Shown here piece after piece: positions 51,149 through 60,199 of a stretch of DNA of 64,000 nt (its first letter is position 1; the number at the start of each line of letters is the position of its first letter). The notes beneath the pieces are model-generated. The model was not told where the DNA came from and searched no databases. It saw only the letters and a list, made by a program, of their open reading frames with translations. Source of the DNA: Polaribacter sp. SA4-12. GTDB lineage: Bacteria; Bacteroidota; Bacteroidia; Flavobacteriales; Flavobacteriaceae. The position numbers and the translations under genes are program-made. The stretch is from contig NZ_CP019334.1 in NCBI RefSeq assembly GCF_002163675.1, positions 2,833,501-2,897,500 of the forward strand. Direction: 5' to 3'.

Positions 51149-51403
51149 TTATGAGCTTTTTTGTCATTCTTGAGAAATTAGGAATCTATAAAAGATTAAT
51201 CTCTTTCTCTTTATCAATAAAAAGACTTCTCGTACAAAATTCTTTTAAAAAAAAAGAATTTCACTCGAAGTGACAGTTTCTGTGCTAGTAAATACTAAAT
51301 TTTAAACCACAAACAATTAAAATCAGCAGTAAGAACATACTGTCAGTTCGAGTGATTCCATTTTTTATGAAATCGTATCGAGAACTTTTAAAACATAAAT
51401 ACC

Positions 51404-51411
51404 TATTTTTG
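51404..51411 (+). promoter_or_regulatory. Putative -7 box next to the start codon; possible leaderless mRNA
   Basis: TATTTTTG matches TAnnTTTG and ends only 4 bp before the ATG at 51416. The transcript would begin at or next to the start codon. Confidence 0.45.
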
Positions 51412-51415
51412 CAGC

Positions 51416-52369
51416 ATGCTAAAAGTGAATACGATTTCCTTTAATTACATAAAAAATAAACCTGTTTTAAAAGGTTTTAATTTCTCATTACAACAAGGTG
51501 AGCATTTGTGTGTTATGGGAGAAAGTGGTTGTGGGAAATCGACACTTTTAAAAGCAATTTATGGTTTAGTAGATTTAAACCAAGGTGAAATATTTTGGAA
51601 AGAAGAACAAATCTTCGGACCCAAAAAACATTTAGTTCCAGGTTTCGAAAACTTTAAATACGTAGCGCAAGATTTCGACTTGATGCCTTATATTTCTGTA
51701 TCAGAAAATATTAAAAAATTCTTATCACGTTTTCATCCTGAAGAAAGTCAAGCACGAACAGAAGAACTGTTAGAAGTCATACAAATGACAGCCTTTGCAA
51801 ACACAATGGTTAAAAACCTAAGCGGTGGCCAAAAACAACGTGTTGCTATTGCTAGAGCTTTGGCAAAAGAACCTCAATTATTATTATTAGATGAACCTTT
51901 TGGACAAATTGATAACTTCAAAAAGAATTCTTTAAGAAGAAATTTATTTAGTTATTTAAAAGAGAAAAATATTGCTTGTATTGTGGCAACGCACGATAAA
52001 GATGACGCACTTTCATTTGCAGATACACTCATTATTATCAAAGAAAATAAGATTCTAGAAAACGATGCTCCAAAAGAAATTTATAACAATCCAAAAGAAA
52101 AATACATTGCAGCTTTGTTCGATGATGTAAACGAAATTACTATCAACAACAAAAGAGTTTTAGTCTATCCTCATCAAATTAAAGTTGTTGAGAAAAAAGG
52201 TCGTCAAATTGAGCTTTTCGAAGAGAAAGCAACTGTTTTAAATTCTTATTTTAAAGGAGCTTTTTGGTTAGTTGAAGCAGATTTTAACGGACAAATAGTA
52301 TTTTTTAATCATTCGTCAGAATTAAAAAAAAGCGCCAAAATTCATATCGAGATTAGCGCTAATTCTTAA
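51416..52369 (+). CDS. Orphan ABC transporter ATP-binding protein, 317 aa
   Basis: ATPase of the PotA/FbpC-like importer class: Walker A GESGCGKST (about 36-44), Q-loop in KYVAQDFDLMPY, signature LSGGQKQRVAIARA, Walker B LLLLDEPFGQID and switch ATHDKDD. About 85 C-terminal residues form a TOBE-like beta domain, which in this class senses or regulates. No permease or binding protein is adjacent, so the partner must be encoded elsewhere. Convergent with the BNR protein gene, 2 bp apart. Confidence 0.85.
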   Translation: MLKVNTISFNYIKNKPVLKGFNFSLQQGEHLCVMGESGCGKSTLLKAIYGLVDLNQGEIFWKEEQIFGPKKHLVPGFENFKYVAQDFDLMPYISVSENIKKFLSRFHPEESQARTEELLEVIQMTAFANTMVKNLSGGQKQRVAIARALAKEPQLLLLDEPFGQIDNFKKNSLRRNLFSYLKEKNIACIVATHDKDDALSFADTLIIIKENKILENDAPKEIYNNPKEKYIAALFDDVNEITINNKRVLVYPHQIKVVEKKGRQIELFEEKATVLNSYFKGAFWLVEADFNGQIVFFNHSSELKKSAKIHIEISANS

Positions 52370-52371
52370 GT

Positions 52372-55203
52372 TTATTTTATTTCAAACTCACCTTTTGCAT
52401 CACCAATTTTAACGGTGTATTTTCCTTTAGGTAAATAATATAGATCGTTTTTTGCTTTCTTTAAATTTGCCTCTTTATTTACTTTTTGGTAAGCTTTTCT
52501 TCCGTTTTTAGAAAAAGAAACATCATAAATAGCTTCATTAAATCCTTTGTCTGCATTTATAGAAAATGAGTTTACTTTTGTATCATCAGAAAAAATAGCA
52601 ACAGTTACTTTTTTACTTGAATTTGCATAAAAAGGAATATTAATTTCAGGAGTATTAGCCTCAAACCATTTGCTCCAAGAACTTCCCCATGAATTACTTT
52701 TTCTAATAGAATTAATGGTGAAAATTTCTAAATTATCGTGTTTACGAGCCGCTTTTGTAAATTCTTGTATTGGTGCAATATTAGCTCGGTATAAACTTCG
52801 TCCGTGAGTTCCAATAATTAAATGTTTTGCAGTGGGTTGAATTACCAAATCATGTACAGCAACATTAGGTAAATTCTTGCTAAAAGCTTCCCAAGAAGTA
52901 CCAAAATTAAAAGAAACATACAAACCATTATCAGTTCCTAAATACAACACATTTTCGTTTTCAGAATCTTCTTTAATAACATTTACCGCTGCTGTTGGAA
53001 TGTCACTACTGATACTTTTCCAAGTTTGTCCATAATCATCAGACATATAAACATAAGACGTAAAATCGTCAAAACGATATCCGTTTAAAGTTACATACAC
53101 ACGTTCTTTTTTAAATTTTGAAGCAATGACTCTAGAAACCCATAAATTCTGCGGTAAATTGTTAGAAATACGTGTCCAACTTCCTCCTCCGTTTTTGGTT
53201 ACGTTTACAAAACCATCATCAGAACCCACATAAATTAATCCGAATTGAAACGGACTCTCAGAAATTGAAGTCAACGTTCCGTAAGCAACATTTCCTTTTT
53301 TTCCACCGTTTGTTAAATCGCCAGAAATGGTTTCCCAATCATCACCTTTATTTAAAGATCTGTGTAATTTATTTCCTCCTAAATATAAAATATCTTGATT
53401 GTGTTTAGATAAATGAATTGGAGTTTGCCAGTTAAAACGATACGGATTTTCGCCCAAAGTATGTTTTGGCTGAATGTATTTATTATCGCCCGTTTCTCTA
53501 TCAATTCTATAATAATTACCAAATTGATAACCAGTATACACAATGTTTGGATTTCTATCATCAACTTGTACTTGCATTCCATCGCCACCCATAATTGACT
53601 CGTAAGGGTTTTTACCAGATTGATACCAATATTTATCAATTTTTGCATTGTGAGATGCTACCCAAACGCCATTATCTTGCAAACCTCCATATACTTTGTA
53701 ATCTTTTTGATTATCTGCATACACCGAGTAAAATTGCCCAACTGCAGGATCATTTAGCTTAATCCAGTTTTCCCCATCATCATAAGAAATATTTAAACCA
53801 CCATCATTTCCATCAATTAAATGACCTTTCTTTTTAGGATTTACCCATAATGTTTGATGATCTGCATGCACATTTTCTTTGTTAATAGAAGCAAATGTTT
53901 TTCCACCATCTTTAGATTTTAAAATAGGAACTCCCATTACATAAATTCCGTTTTCATCTTGCAAATCAACACGAATTTCACCAAAATAATATCCGTAAGA
54001 ATAATACAAATCATCTAAAGTTCCATCATGTGTTTTTTTCCAAGATTGTCCACCATTTGTAGTTTTAAAAACTTCTGCTCCAACAACAGGAGTGTCAAAT
54101 AATAAAGAATTTGCATCTTCTAAATATTTTGCTAAATCAATAGGTTTTACGTTACCAGAACGCACCATTTGTTTTACGTTTTCTGCTCTGTACTTTTCTT
54201 GAAATCCATTTGTTTTTAAATAGGTATTCAGTTTTTTATCCGTCAACTTTAAAAAGTTTTCTACAGACATTGTTTTAAAATCGTCTTTAGTTAATGCATT
54301 TGAAGACTCTTTTTTCTTGTCATCTTTCCTTCTAAATTGGCTATCATGAAAAGCATAAACTGTATTTTCATTAAAAACAGCTAAACCAATTCTACCAACC
54401 CCATTTCCTGTTGGAAAACCGCTTTTATCGGCAATTTTTGTCCAAGAACTTCCTGCATCTGTACTTTTATAAATAGCAGAATTATTTCCGTTTCCACTAA
54501 AATTCCAAGCTTTACGCTCTCTTTCCCAAGAAGAAGCATACATAATATTAAAGTTTTCAGGAGCATGAGCAACATCAATAATACCAGTGTCTTTATTTAT
54601 AAATAATGATTTTGTCCAAGTTTGTCCTCCATCCGTAGTTTTAAAAATTCCTCTTTCTAAATTAGAAGAATATAAATGACCAATAACTCCAATTACAACT
54701 TCATTTGTATTTTTAGGGTTGATAAGAATTCTACTAATGTGATGAGAATCTGGCAAACCAACATTTTGCCAAGTTTTGCCTTTATCCGTAGATTTTAAAA
54801 TTCCGATTCCGGCATAACTAGAACGAGAAGAATTTTTTTCACCTGTACCTACCCAAATTGTTCCAGAATTCCAATCTACAGCAATATCACCAATATTTTG
54901 TGTTGGCGAATTGTCTAAAACGGGTGTAAAAGTAGTTCCGTTATTATTTGTGTACCAAAGTCCACCAGAAGCGTAACCAACATAAAATTCTGTTGTATTA
55001 TCTGGGTTTACAGCAATATCTACCACACGACCACTCATTACTGTTGGTCCGATATTGGTAAACTCAATATTCTTAACTAAAGAAGCATTTGTCATTTGAG
55101 ATTTCTTCTCTAACGATTGTTGAATTATAGCTGAATTTGTTGCTGTTTGTGCAATTAAAGTTGCCGAAAAACACATCAATAAATAACTGAAAATAGATTT
55201 CAT
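52372..55203 (-). CDS. Secreted sortilin/VPS10-BNR beta-propeller protein, 943 aa
   Basis: I chose the ATG at 55203 (MKSIFSYLLMCFSATLIAQ, a normal Sec signal peptide); an upstream in-frame Met at 55335 lies in the divergent promoter region. The mature part has many BNR/Asp-box repeats of the type S-x-D-x-G-x-T-W (STDKGKTWQNVG, TTDGGQTWTKSL, STDAGSSWTKIA, SKDGGKTFASI, DDYGQTWKSIS). They build two propellers as in sortilin or GH74-like proteins. The C-terminus ends with a small beta domain (KGKYTVKIGDAKGEFEI). No catalytic residues can be assigned; it is annotated as glycosyl hydrolase in some genomes. Confidence 0.82.
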   Translation of the reverse strand: MKSIFSYLLMCFSATLIAQTATNSAIIQQSLEKKSQMTNASLVKNIEFTNIGPTVMSGRVVDIAVNPDNTTEFYVGYASGGLWYTNNNGTTFTPVLDNSPTQNIGDIAVDWNSGTIWVGTGEKNSSRSSYAGIGILKSTDKGKTWQNVGLPDSHHISRILINPKNTNEVVIGVIGHLYSSNLERGIFKTTDGGQTWTKSLFINKDTGIIDVAHAPENFNIMYASSWERERKAWNFSGNGNNSAIYKSTDAGSSWTKIADKSGFPTGNGVGRIGLAVFNENTVYAFHDSQFRRKDDKKKESSNALTKDDFKTMSVENFLKLTDKKLNTYLKTNGFQEKYRAENVKQMVRSGNVKPIDLAKYLEDANSLLFDTPVVGAEVFKTTNGGQSWKKTHDGTLDDLYYSYGYYFGEIRVDLQDENGIYVMGVPILKSKDGGKTFASINKENVHADHQTLWVNPKKKGHLIDGNDGGLNISYDDGENWIKLNDPAVGQFYSVYADNQKDYKVYGGLQDNGVWVASHNAKIDKYWYQSGKNPYESIMGGDGMQVQVDDRNPNIVYTGYQFGNYYRIDRETGDNKYIQPKHTLGENPYRFNWQTPIHLSKHNQDILYLGGNKLHRSLNKGDDWETISGDLTNGGKKGNVAYGTLTSISESPFQFGLIYVGSDDGFVNVTKNGGGSWTRISNNLPQNLWVSRVIASKFKKERVYVTLNGYRFDDFTSYVYMSDDYGQTWKSISSDIPTAAVNVIKEDSENENVLYLGTDNGLYVSFNFGTSWEAFSKNLPNVAVHDLVIQPTAKHLIIGTHGRSLYRANIAPIQEFTKAARKHDNLEIFTINSIRKSNSWGSSWSKWFEANTPEINIPFYANSSKKVTVAIFSDDTKVNSFSINADKGFNEAIYDVSFSKNGRKAYQKVNKEANLKKAKNDLYYLPKGKYTVKIGDAKGEFEIK

Positions 55204-55314
55204 AAGAAGTAAGGTTTGGTTTAAAGTGATGAAATTACCACTTGTATCATCAATATCAAAAAAATTAACACAAAAAGGATTTTGAGAAATAAAACGCTTC
55301 AATTTAAAACAGTG

Positions 55315-55322
55315 TATCTTTG
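55315..55322 (+). promoter_or_regulatory. Putative -7 box for the RhlE-like helicase
   Basis: TATCTTTG matches TAnnTTTG, 44 bp before the ATG at 55367, in the divergent region. Confidence 0.45.
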
Positions 55323-55366
55323 CAGCTAGAAACAACTACATAAAGTTACTTTCATAAATATTTTCT

Positions 55367-56686
55367 ATGACATTTTCAGATTTAGGTTTATCTTCTGCAC
55401 TAGTAAAAGCAGTTGAAGAAAAAGGATACACCAAACCATCACCAATACAAGAAAAAGCAATTCCACATATATTAGAAGGAAAAGACCTTTTAGCTTCAGC
55501 ACAAACAGGTACAGGAAAAACAGCCGGTTTTACTTTACCCGTTTTGCAACATTTAGCAGAAACGAAACACCCAAAATACAGACCATTACGTGTATTAGTT
55601 TTAACGCCAACAAGAGAATTGGCAGCACAAGTACATGATAATGTTCGAGAATACAGCAAATACGTAAACATAAAATCTTGCGTAGTTTTTGGTGGAGTTA
55701 ACGCAAAACCACAAATTGCAACTTTACGAGCAGGTGTAGATATTTTAGTAGCAACTCCTGGTAGGTTGTTAGATTTACATGACAGAAAAGCAGTTTCTTT
55801 TAAAAGAATTGAGGTTTTAATTCTTGATGAAGCTGATAGAATGTTAGATATGGGGTTTGTTAGAGATATTAACAAACTGATTAGTTTTATGCCAGCAAAA
55901 CGTCAGAACTTGTTGTTTTCTGCAACTTTTTCTAACGATATTAAAAAATTAGCAGCAGGTATTTTAAAAAATCCAGTTTCTGTAGAAGCTGAACCACAAA
56001 ATTCAACGGCTAAGAAAGTTACTCACAAGGTTTATAAAGTTGATAAAAACAAAAAAACAGAGTTTACAATTAAGTTGATAAAAGACGGAAATTGGAATCA
56101 GGTTTTAGTTTTTACAAGAACAAAACATGGAGCGAATAAGTTAACAGAAAAACTGATTAAAGCAGGGATTTCTGCAGCTGCAATTCATGGAAATAAAAGT
56201 CAAGGTGCTAGAACAAAAGCGTTGAGAAACTTTAAAGATGGTTCTATTAAAATTTTAGTTGCTACAGATATTGCAGCACGTGGTTTAGATATTCCTTTAT
56301 TACCGCATGTTATTAATTTTGAGTTGCCAAATGTACCCGAAGATTACGTGCATAGAATTGGTAGAACAGGTAGAGCAGGAGCAGCGGGAGAAGCAATTTC
56401 TTTAGTATGTAGTGAAGAAACTGAATATCAGAATGAAATTGAAAAGATTTTAAAGGAAAAATTAAAATCTTCTATTGTAGAAGGTTTTGAACCAACAGAT
56501 ACAGCGGCACCAAAAAGAGCAGCATCACAAAGTAAAGGTTCTTTTGGAAAGAAAAGTAAAGGAGGTAATTCTAATTCATCCGAAGGAAAAAAACCAAAAA
56601 GAAAACCTCATTTTAAAGGAAATAAACCAGCAGGAACAACCACTGGAAGAGGAAGAACTGGAGCGCCAAAAAAGAAGCGTTATTAA
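55367..56686 (+). CDS. DEAD-box RNA helicase, RhlE type
   Basis: ATP-dependent RNA remodelling. Motifs in order: Q motif [17 protein letters not shown], motif I AQTGTGKT, Ia PTRELAAQ, Ib [14 protein letters not shown] ([11 protein letters not shown]), [48 protein letters not shown] basic tail rich in K, G and S (from about residue 385, ending [11 protein letters not shown]) should add RNA affinity. 439 residues. In bacteria these help ribosome assembly and cold adaptation. Confidence 0.95.
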   Translation: MTFSDLGLSSALVKAVEEKGYTKPSPIQEKAIPHILEGKDLLASAQTGTGKTAGFTLPVLQHLAETKHPKYRPLRVLVLTPTRELAAQVHDNVREYSKYVNIKSCVVFGGVNAKPQIATLRAGVDILVATPGRLLDLHDRKAVSFKRIEVLILDEADRMLDMGFVRDINKLISFMPAKRQNLLFSATFSNDIKKLAAGILKNPVSVEAEPQNSTAKKVTHKVYKVDKNKKTEFTIKLIKDGNWNQVLVFTRTKHGANKLTEKLIKAGISAAAIHGNKSQGARTKALRNFKDGSIKILVATDIAARGLDIPLLPHVINFELPNVPEDYVHRIGRTGRAGAAGEAISLVCSEETEYQNEIEKILKEKLKSSIVEGFEPTDTAAPKRAASQSKGSFGKKSKGGNSNSSEGKKPKRKPHFKGNKPAGTTTGRGRTGAPKKKRY

Positions 56687-56715
56687 CAAAAAAAATTAAT
56701 TTAATTTTATACTTC

Positions 56716-56751
56716 AACCTTTTCTGTTTTTGAAAATAGAAAAGGTTTTTT
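56716..56751 (+). terminator. Terminator after the RhlE-like helicase
   Basis: AACCTTTTCT / AGAAAAGGTT stem with a 12-nt loop and T-run, 29 bp past the stop. Confidence 0.8.
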
Positions 56752-56790
56752 GTTTACTGTCTAGATTTTAACTTCGTATCAATTATTTGC

Positions 56791-56798
56791 TACCTTTG
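56791..56798 (+). promoter_or_regulatory. Putative -7 box for the aminopeptidase P gene
   Basis: TACCTTTG matches TAnnTTTG, 23 bp before the ATG at 56822. Confidence 0.5.
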
Positions 56799-56821
56799 TA
56801 TTTCAACATAAATTCATCAGT

Positions 56822-58114
56822 ATGAAATACGATAAAATAGACTCACAATTATTTATCAAAAACCGTAAAAATTTTACTTCAGCAATGAAGCCAAATAGTT
56901 TGGCGGTTTTTAATTCTAATGACATTTACCCAATTAGTGCAGATAGTACATTGCCTTTTGAACAACACAGAGATATCTTATATCTAAGTGGTGTTGATCA
57001 AGAAGAAAGCGTGTTGTTCTTATTTCCTGATTGCCCAAATGAAAAGTATAGAGAAATCTTATTTGTTAGAGAAACAAATGATCATATTGCAGTTTGGGAA
57101 GGAGCAAAATTAACAAAAGAAGCCGCTTTTGAAACTTCTGGAATCAAGACCGTTTTTTGGTTGCAAGATTTAGAAAAAATACTTTTTGAACTTTCTACCT
57201 ATTGCGATACTTTTTACATCAATACAAACGAACATTATAGAGCAAACGTAGAAACAGAAACTCGAGAAGATCGTTTTACAAAATGGTTGTTAGCAAAATA
57301 CCCCGCACATTCAGTTGCAAAAAGTAGTCCTATTATGCATCGTTTACGTGCAGTAAAAAGCCAAATAGAATTAGACTTAATGCAACACGCTTGTAATATT
57401 ACAGAAAAAGGGTTTCGTAGACTTTTAGGTTTTGTAAAACCTGGTGTTTGGGAATATGAACTTGAAGCAGAATTAATACATGAGTTTGTTAAGAATCGTT
57501 CTAAAGGATTCGCTTATTCACCAATTATAGCTTCAGGAAATAATGCCAATGTTTTACATTATATGGAAAATAACCAAGAATGTAAAAGTGGTGATTTAAT
57601 TTTACTAGATATTGCTGCAGAATACGCAAATTATAAAAGCGATTTAACAAGAACAATACCTGTTTCTGGGAGATTTTCTGACAGACAAAAAGCAGTTTAT
57701 AACGCTGTAAACCACGTTAAAAAAGAAGCTACAAAATTATTAGTTCCAGGAACTTTATGGAAAGAATACCATATAGAGGTTGGTCATATTATGACTTCAG
57801 AATTGCTTAAATTAGGTTTACTAGATAAAGCTGATGTGCAAAATGAAGATAAAGATTGGCCAGCATATAAGAAGTACCTTATGCATGGAACTTCTCATCA
57901 TATTGGGTTAGATACGCATGATTATGGCTTATTGCACTTGCCAATAGAAGCAAATATGGTATTTACAGTAGAACCTGGAATTTACATTCCTGATGAAGGT
58001 TTTGGAATCCGTTTAGAAGACGATGTTGTGGTTCAAGAAAAAGGAGAACCTTTTAATTTAATGAGAAATATACCTATTGAAGTAGATGAAATTGAAGATC
58101 TGATGCAAGGTTAA
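56822..58114 (+). CDS. pepP: Xaa-Pro aminopeptidase (M24B)
   Basis: Removes an N-terminal residue preceding proline, in the cytoplasm. The N-terminal domain (about 1-170) starts YDKIDSQLFIKNRKNFTSAM with DILYLSGVDQEESVLFLFPD, the typical AMP-N domain. The pita-bread domain shows the metal ligands: D-D in LLDIAAEYANYKSDLTRTIP, His in MHGTSHHIGLDTHDYG, Glu in FTVEPGIYIP and Glu in GIRLEDDVVV. 430 residues is normal for the family. Confidence 0.94.
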   Translation: MKYDKIDSQLFIKNRKNFTSAMKPNSLAVFNSNDIYPISADSTLPFEQHRDILYLSGVDQEESVLFLFPDCPNEKYREILFVRETNDHIAVWEGAKLTKEAAFETSGIKTVFWLQDLEKILFELSTYCDTFYINTNEHYRANVETETREDRFTKWLLAKYPAHSVAKSSPIMHRLRAVKSQIELDLMQHACNITEKGFRRLLGFVKPGVWEYELEAELIHEFVKNRSKGFAYSPIIASGNNANVLHYMENNQECKSGDLILLDIAAEYANYKSDLTRTIPVSGRFSDRQKAVYNAVNHVKKEATKLLVPGTLWKEYHIEVGHIMTSELLKLGLLDKADVQNEDKDWPAYKKYLMHGTSHHIGLDTHDYGLLHLPIEANMVFTVEPGIYIPDEGFGIRLEDDVVVQEKGEPFNLMRNIPIEVDEIEDLMQG

Positions 58115-58133
58115 TCCTTGAAATAAATATTTT

Positions 58134-58166
58134 AAAAGGGTGAAATATATAATTCACCCTTTTTTT
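58134..58166. terminator. Terminator shared by pepP and kdgK
   Basis: AAAAGGGTGAA / TTCACCCTTTT stem with an 8-nt loop between the convergent genes. Confidence 0.85.
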
Positions 58167-58169
58167 GTT

Positions 58170-59174
58170 TTATCTATTAAATCTACCAGAAGTATTCCCT
58201 TCTAAAATAGAGATTACCTCTCGCTCATTTGCATAATTTACATCACCTTGATACGTGTGTTTAATAGCACAAGCAGCAGAACCGAATTGCATTGCTTTAT
58301 AGTCGTTAAAATTCTGTAAACCATGAATTAATCCAGCAGCAAAAGCATCACCTGTTCCAATTCTATCTACAATATGTGTAATATCTAGATCTCTTGTTTC
58401 ACGAAACTCTGTTCCATTCCACATTCTAGCTCTTATTTTATGCCAAGATGCATTTTTTGCAGTTCTAATTTTATCAAATACCTTTTCTATCGATGGAAAT
58501 TTCTCCATTAATTCTTTACTAGCATCTATAAAATCATCGTTAGAATACGAGTATTCTGTTCCTAATAGCTCGTTAATTTCATTAATTCCACCAATAAAAA
58601 TAGTTGAGTATTCTATTAGTTCAGCTAAAACTTTTTGAGGCTCTTCTCCGTATTTCCACAATCCGCTTCTATAAGTTGGATCAGCAGAAACCTGCATTCC
58701 TTTTTTCCTAGCTAATTTTAAACCTTCTAGCAAAGTTTCTTGTGCTCCTTTACATAAAGCAGGTGTAATACCTGTCCAATGAAACCAATTTCCATTTTCT
58801 AAAGAAGTTTCCCAATTAACCATTGAAGGTTCAATTTCAGAAAATGAAGAATGAGAACGGTTATAGGAAATAGAACTTGGTCTCATTACAGCACCAACTT
58901 CTAAAAAATAAACACCTAAAGGTCTACTAGAACGAACAATTTCTGAAGTGTCTAAATCAAATTTATTTAAATAAGAAATAGCTGTATCACCTATAAAATC
59001 ATTAGAAATACAACTAATATGTTTTACTTTACCTCCAAAATTAGCAATTGAAATACCAACATTTACTTCAGTACCACCAAAATAAAATTCTACAGCATTC
59101 GATTGAATAAACTTCTTGTTTCCACGAGGTGAAATTCTCATTAAAACTTCCCCAAACGTAATTATTTGATTCAT
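58170..59174 (-). CDS. kdgK: 2-dehydro-3-deoxygluconokinase (PfkB family)
   Basis: Phosphorylates KDG to KDPG, the entry of alginate, pectin and gluconate breakdown into the Entner-Doudoroff route. I chose the ATG at 59174 (MNQIITFGEVLMRISPRGNK) since the -7 box at 59193-59200 excludes the ATG at 59195. Motifs: FGGTEVNVGISIANFGGKV, the substrate-lid SADPTYRSGLWKY, INEINELLG and the PfkB signature HIVDRIGTGDAFAAGLIHGL with catalytic Asp. KDG kinase is favoured over other PfkB kinases by the R-I-S-P-R-G-N-K start. No aldolase gene is adjacent. Confidence 0.85.
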   Translation of the reverse strand: MNQIITFGEVLMRISPRGNKKFIQSNAVEFYFGGTEVNVGISIANFGGKVKHISCISNDFIGDTAISYLNKFDLDTSEIVRSSRPLGVYFLEVGAVMRPSSISYNRSHSSFSEIEPSMVNWETSLENGNWFHWTGITPALCKGAQETLLEGLKLARKKGMQVSADPTYRSGLWKYGEEPQKVLAELIEYSTIFIGGINEINELLGTEYSYSNDDFIDASKELMEKFPSIEKVFDKIRTAKNASWHKIRARMWNGTEFRETRDLDITHIVDRIGTGDAFAAGLIHGLQNFNDYKAMQFGSAACAIKHTYQGDVNYANEREVISILEGNTSGRFNR

Positions 59175-59192
59175 ATTAAAACTTTTATAAAA

Positions 59193-59200
59193 CAAAGATA
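59193..59200 (-). promoter_or_regulatory. Putative -7 box for kdgK
   Basis: Minus-strand TATCTTTG, matching TAnnTTTG, 18 bp from the chosen start. It supports the start at 59174. Confidence 0.55.
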
Positions 59201-59214
59201 GTTCAAAAAAATTA

Positions 59215-59232
59215 AAATTGGTTAACCAATTT
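59215..59232. promoter_or_regulatory. 18-bp perfect palindrome at the kdgK promoter, candidate operator
   Basis: AAATTGGTTAACCAATTT is a perfect 18-bp inverted repeat centred 27 bp upstream of the middle of the -7 box, covering the -33 region. This is where a repressor would block RNA polymerase. The T-T-G-G-T/A-C-C-A-A form is like operators of GntR (FadR group) or LacI regulators of sugar-acid use. The regulator gene is not in the window. The stop of the alpha/beta hydrolase gene (59246) is close by, so the repeat could also stabilise that 3' end. Confidence 0.6.
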
Positions 59233-59245
59233 AATTAATAAAAAA

Positions 59246-60031
59246 CTATATTTTTAAAGATGTAATAAAATGAATCGTTTGGTTATTAAATGTTTCTGGT
59301 TGTTCCACATTTACAACATGTCCACAATTATCAACAACAAATAACGAAGAAGTTACGTGTTTAGAAACGATGTTTTTTATAGAAGGTAAAAACAAATGAT
59401 CTTCCGCACCCATAATATACAAAGTAGGGATTTTTATATCCTTTGTTCTAAAAAAACGTAATAATGGATTAATCTCTGATGTTAATTTAAACCAGCGTAA
59501 AAATTCTTTTTGGTATAATTTTTTTGCTTCGTTTACAAATAAAGACCGTGATTTTTTATGATTCTTCTTAGGCATAATTATAAATGCAAATAATTTGTAT
59601 AGCATCATATATGGAACCACCGATTTAAAGATATTACCAACCTTCATTAAAACTTGAGAGCGAAAATTCATCTTTATAATTGCACCACCCATAATCATAC
59701 TCTTAACCAATTCTGGTCTTTTTTCGGCAAGATTACGAATCAAAATTGTTCCTAAAGAGATACCAATAAAGTGCGATTTTTTTATTTTAAGATAATCGAT
59801 AACCTCAACAATATCGTGCGTTATAGAATCAAAAGTATACTTAACATTAAAGGTGTCTTTTAGTGTTGGTTTACTATCTCCATGACCACGTAAGTCTAAG
59901 ATTAAAACATTAAAATGCTTTTTAAAATCTCTTACTTGTTTAAACCAAATAGAGCTACTTCCTCCTGCTCCATGAACAAAAGTAACCCACTCTTTAGAGG
60001 TTGTATGAGGATAAGAATAATAGTTTAACAA
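59246..60031 (-). CDS. Alpha/beta hydrolase, 261 aa
   Basis: Soluble esterase-like fold: oxyanion motif FVHGAGGSSSIWFKQV at about 19-34, DLRGHGDS, nucleophile elbow IGISLGTILIR (G-I-S-L-G, Ser), acid in IPTLYIMGAEDHLF and His in VDNCGHVVNVEQPE. The catalytic triad is complete. The substrate is unknown. Upstream of kdgK on the same strand, but an own promoter for kdgK separates them. Confidence 0.88.
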   Translation of the reverse strand: MLNYYSYPHTTSKEWVTFVHGAGGSSSIWFKQVRDFKKHFNVLILDLRGHGDSKPTLKDTFNVKYTFDSITHDIVEVIDYLKIKKSHFIGISLGTILIRNLAEKRPELVKSMIMGGAIIKMNFRSQVLMKVGNIFKSVVPYMMLYKLFAFIIMPKKNHKKSRSLFVNEAKKLYQKEFLRWFKLTSEINPLLRFFRTKDIKIPTLYIMGAEDHLFLPSIKNIVSKHVTSSLFVVDNCGHVVNVEQPETFNNQTIHFITSLKI

Positions 60032-60199
60032 AGACTTTATTTTTAATATGATAAATAAACGAAACGCTAAAATAGGGTATTTAATTTTGATGATTGTTAA
60101 AACTCCTTTTTTGAGCCTTTATTATTTATAATTGATTTAAAATAAGGACTTAGTATACTTTTCCTTTTTTGTTTTTTCTATTTTTTGTAAATTACCTGT

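Larger units (their letters stand above)
50957..51415. other. 459-bp intergenic region made of repeats
   Basis: No gene. After a small hairpin AGACAC-GCA-GTGTCT (50955-50969) comes the terminator at 51011-51038. Next is a block of about 105 bp with GGGCGTTAC, two hairpins (TCCTGAA / TTCAGGA at 51056-51073; CTTTTTGC / GCAAAAAG at 51097-51117), GGATGCCG and CAATCGCTAACGC. I know this pattern as a dispersed flavobacterial repeat. A third part has TCACTCGAAGTGACAG and CTGTCAGTTCGAGTGATTCC. The end is the promoter of the next gene. Confidence 0.65.

Noticed and set aside
55204..55335. Longer N-terminus for the BNR propeller protein.
   Set aside because: It would place 44 residues before a normal Sec signal peptide and overlap the divergent promoter of the helicase.
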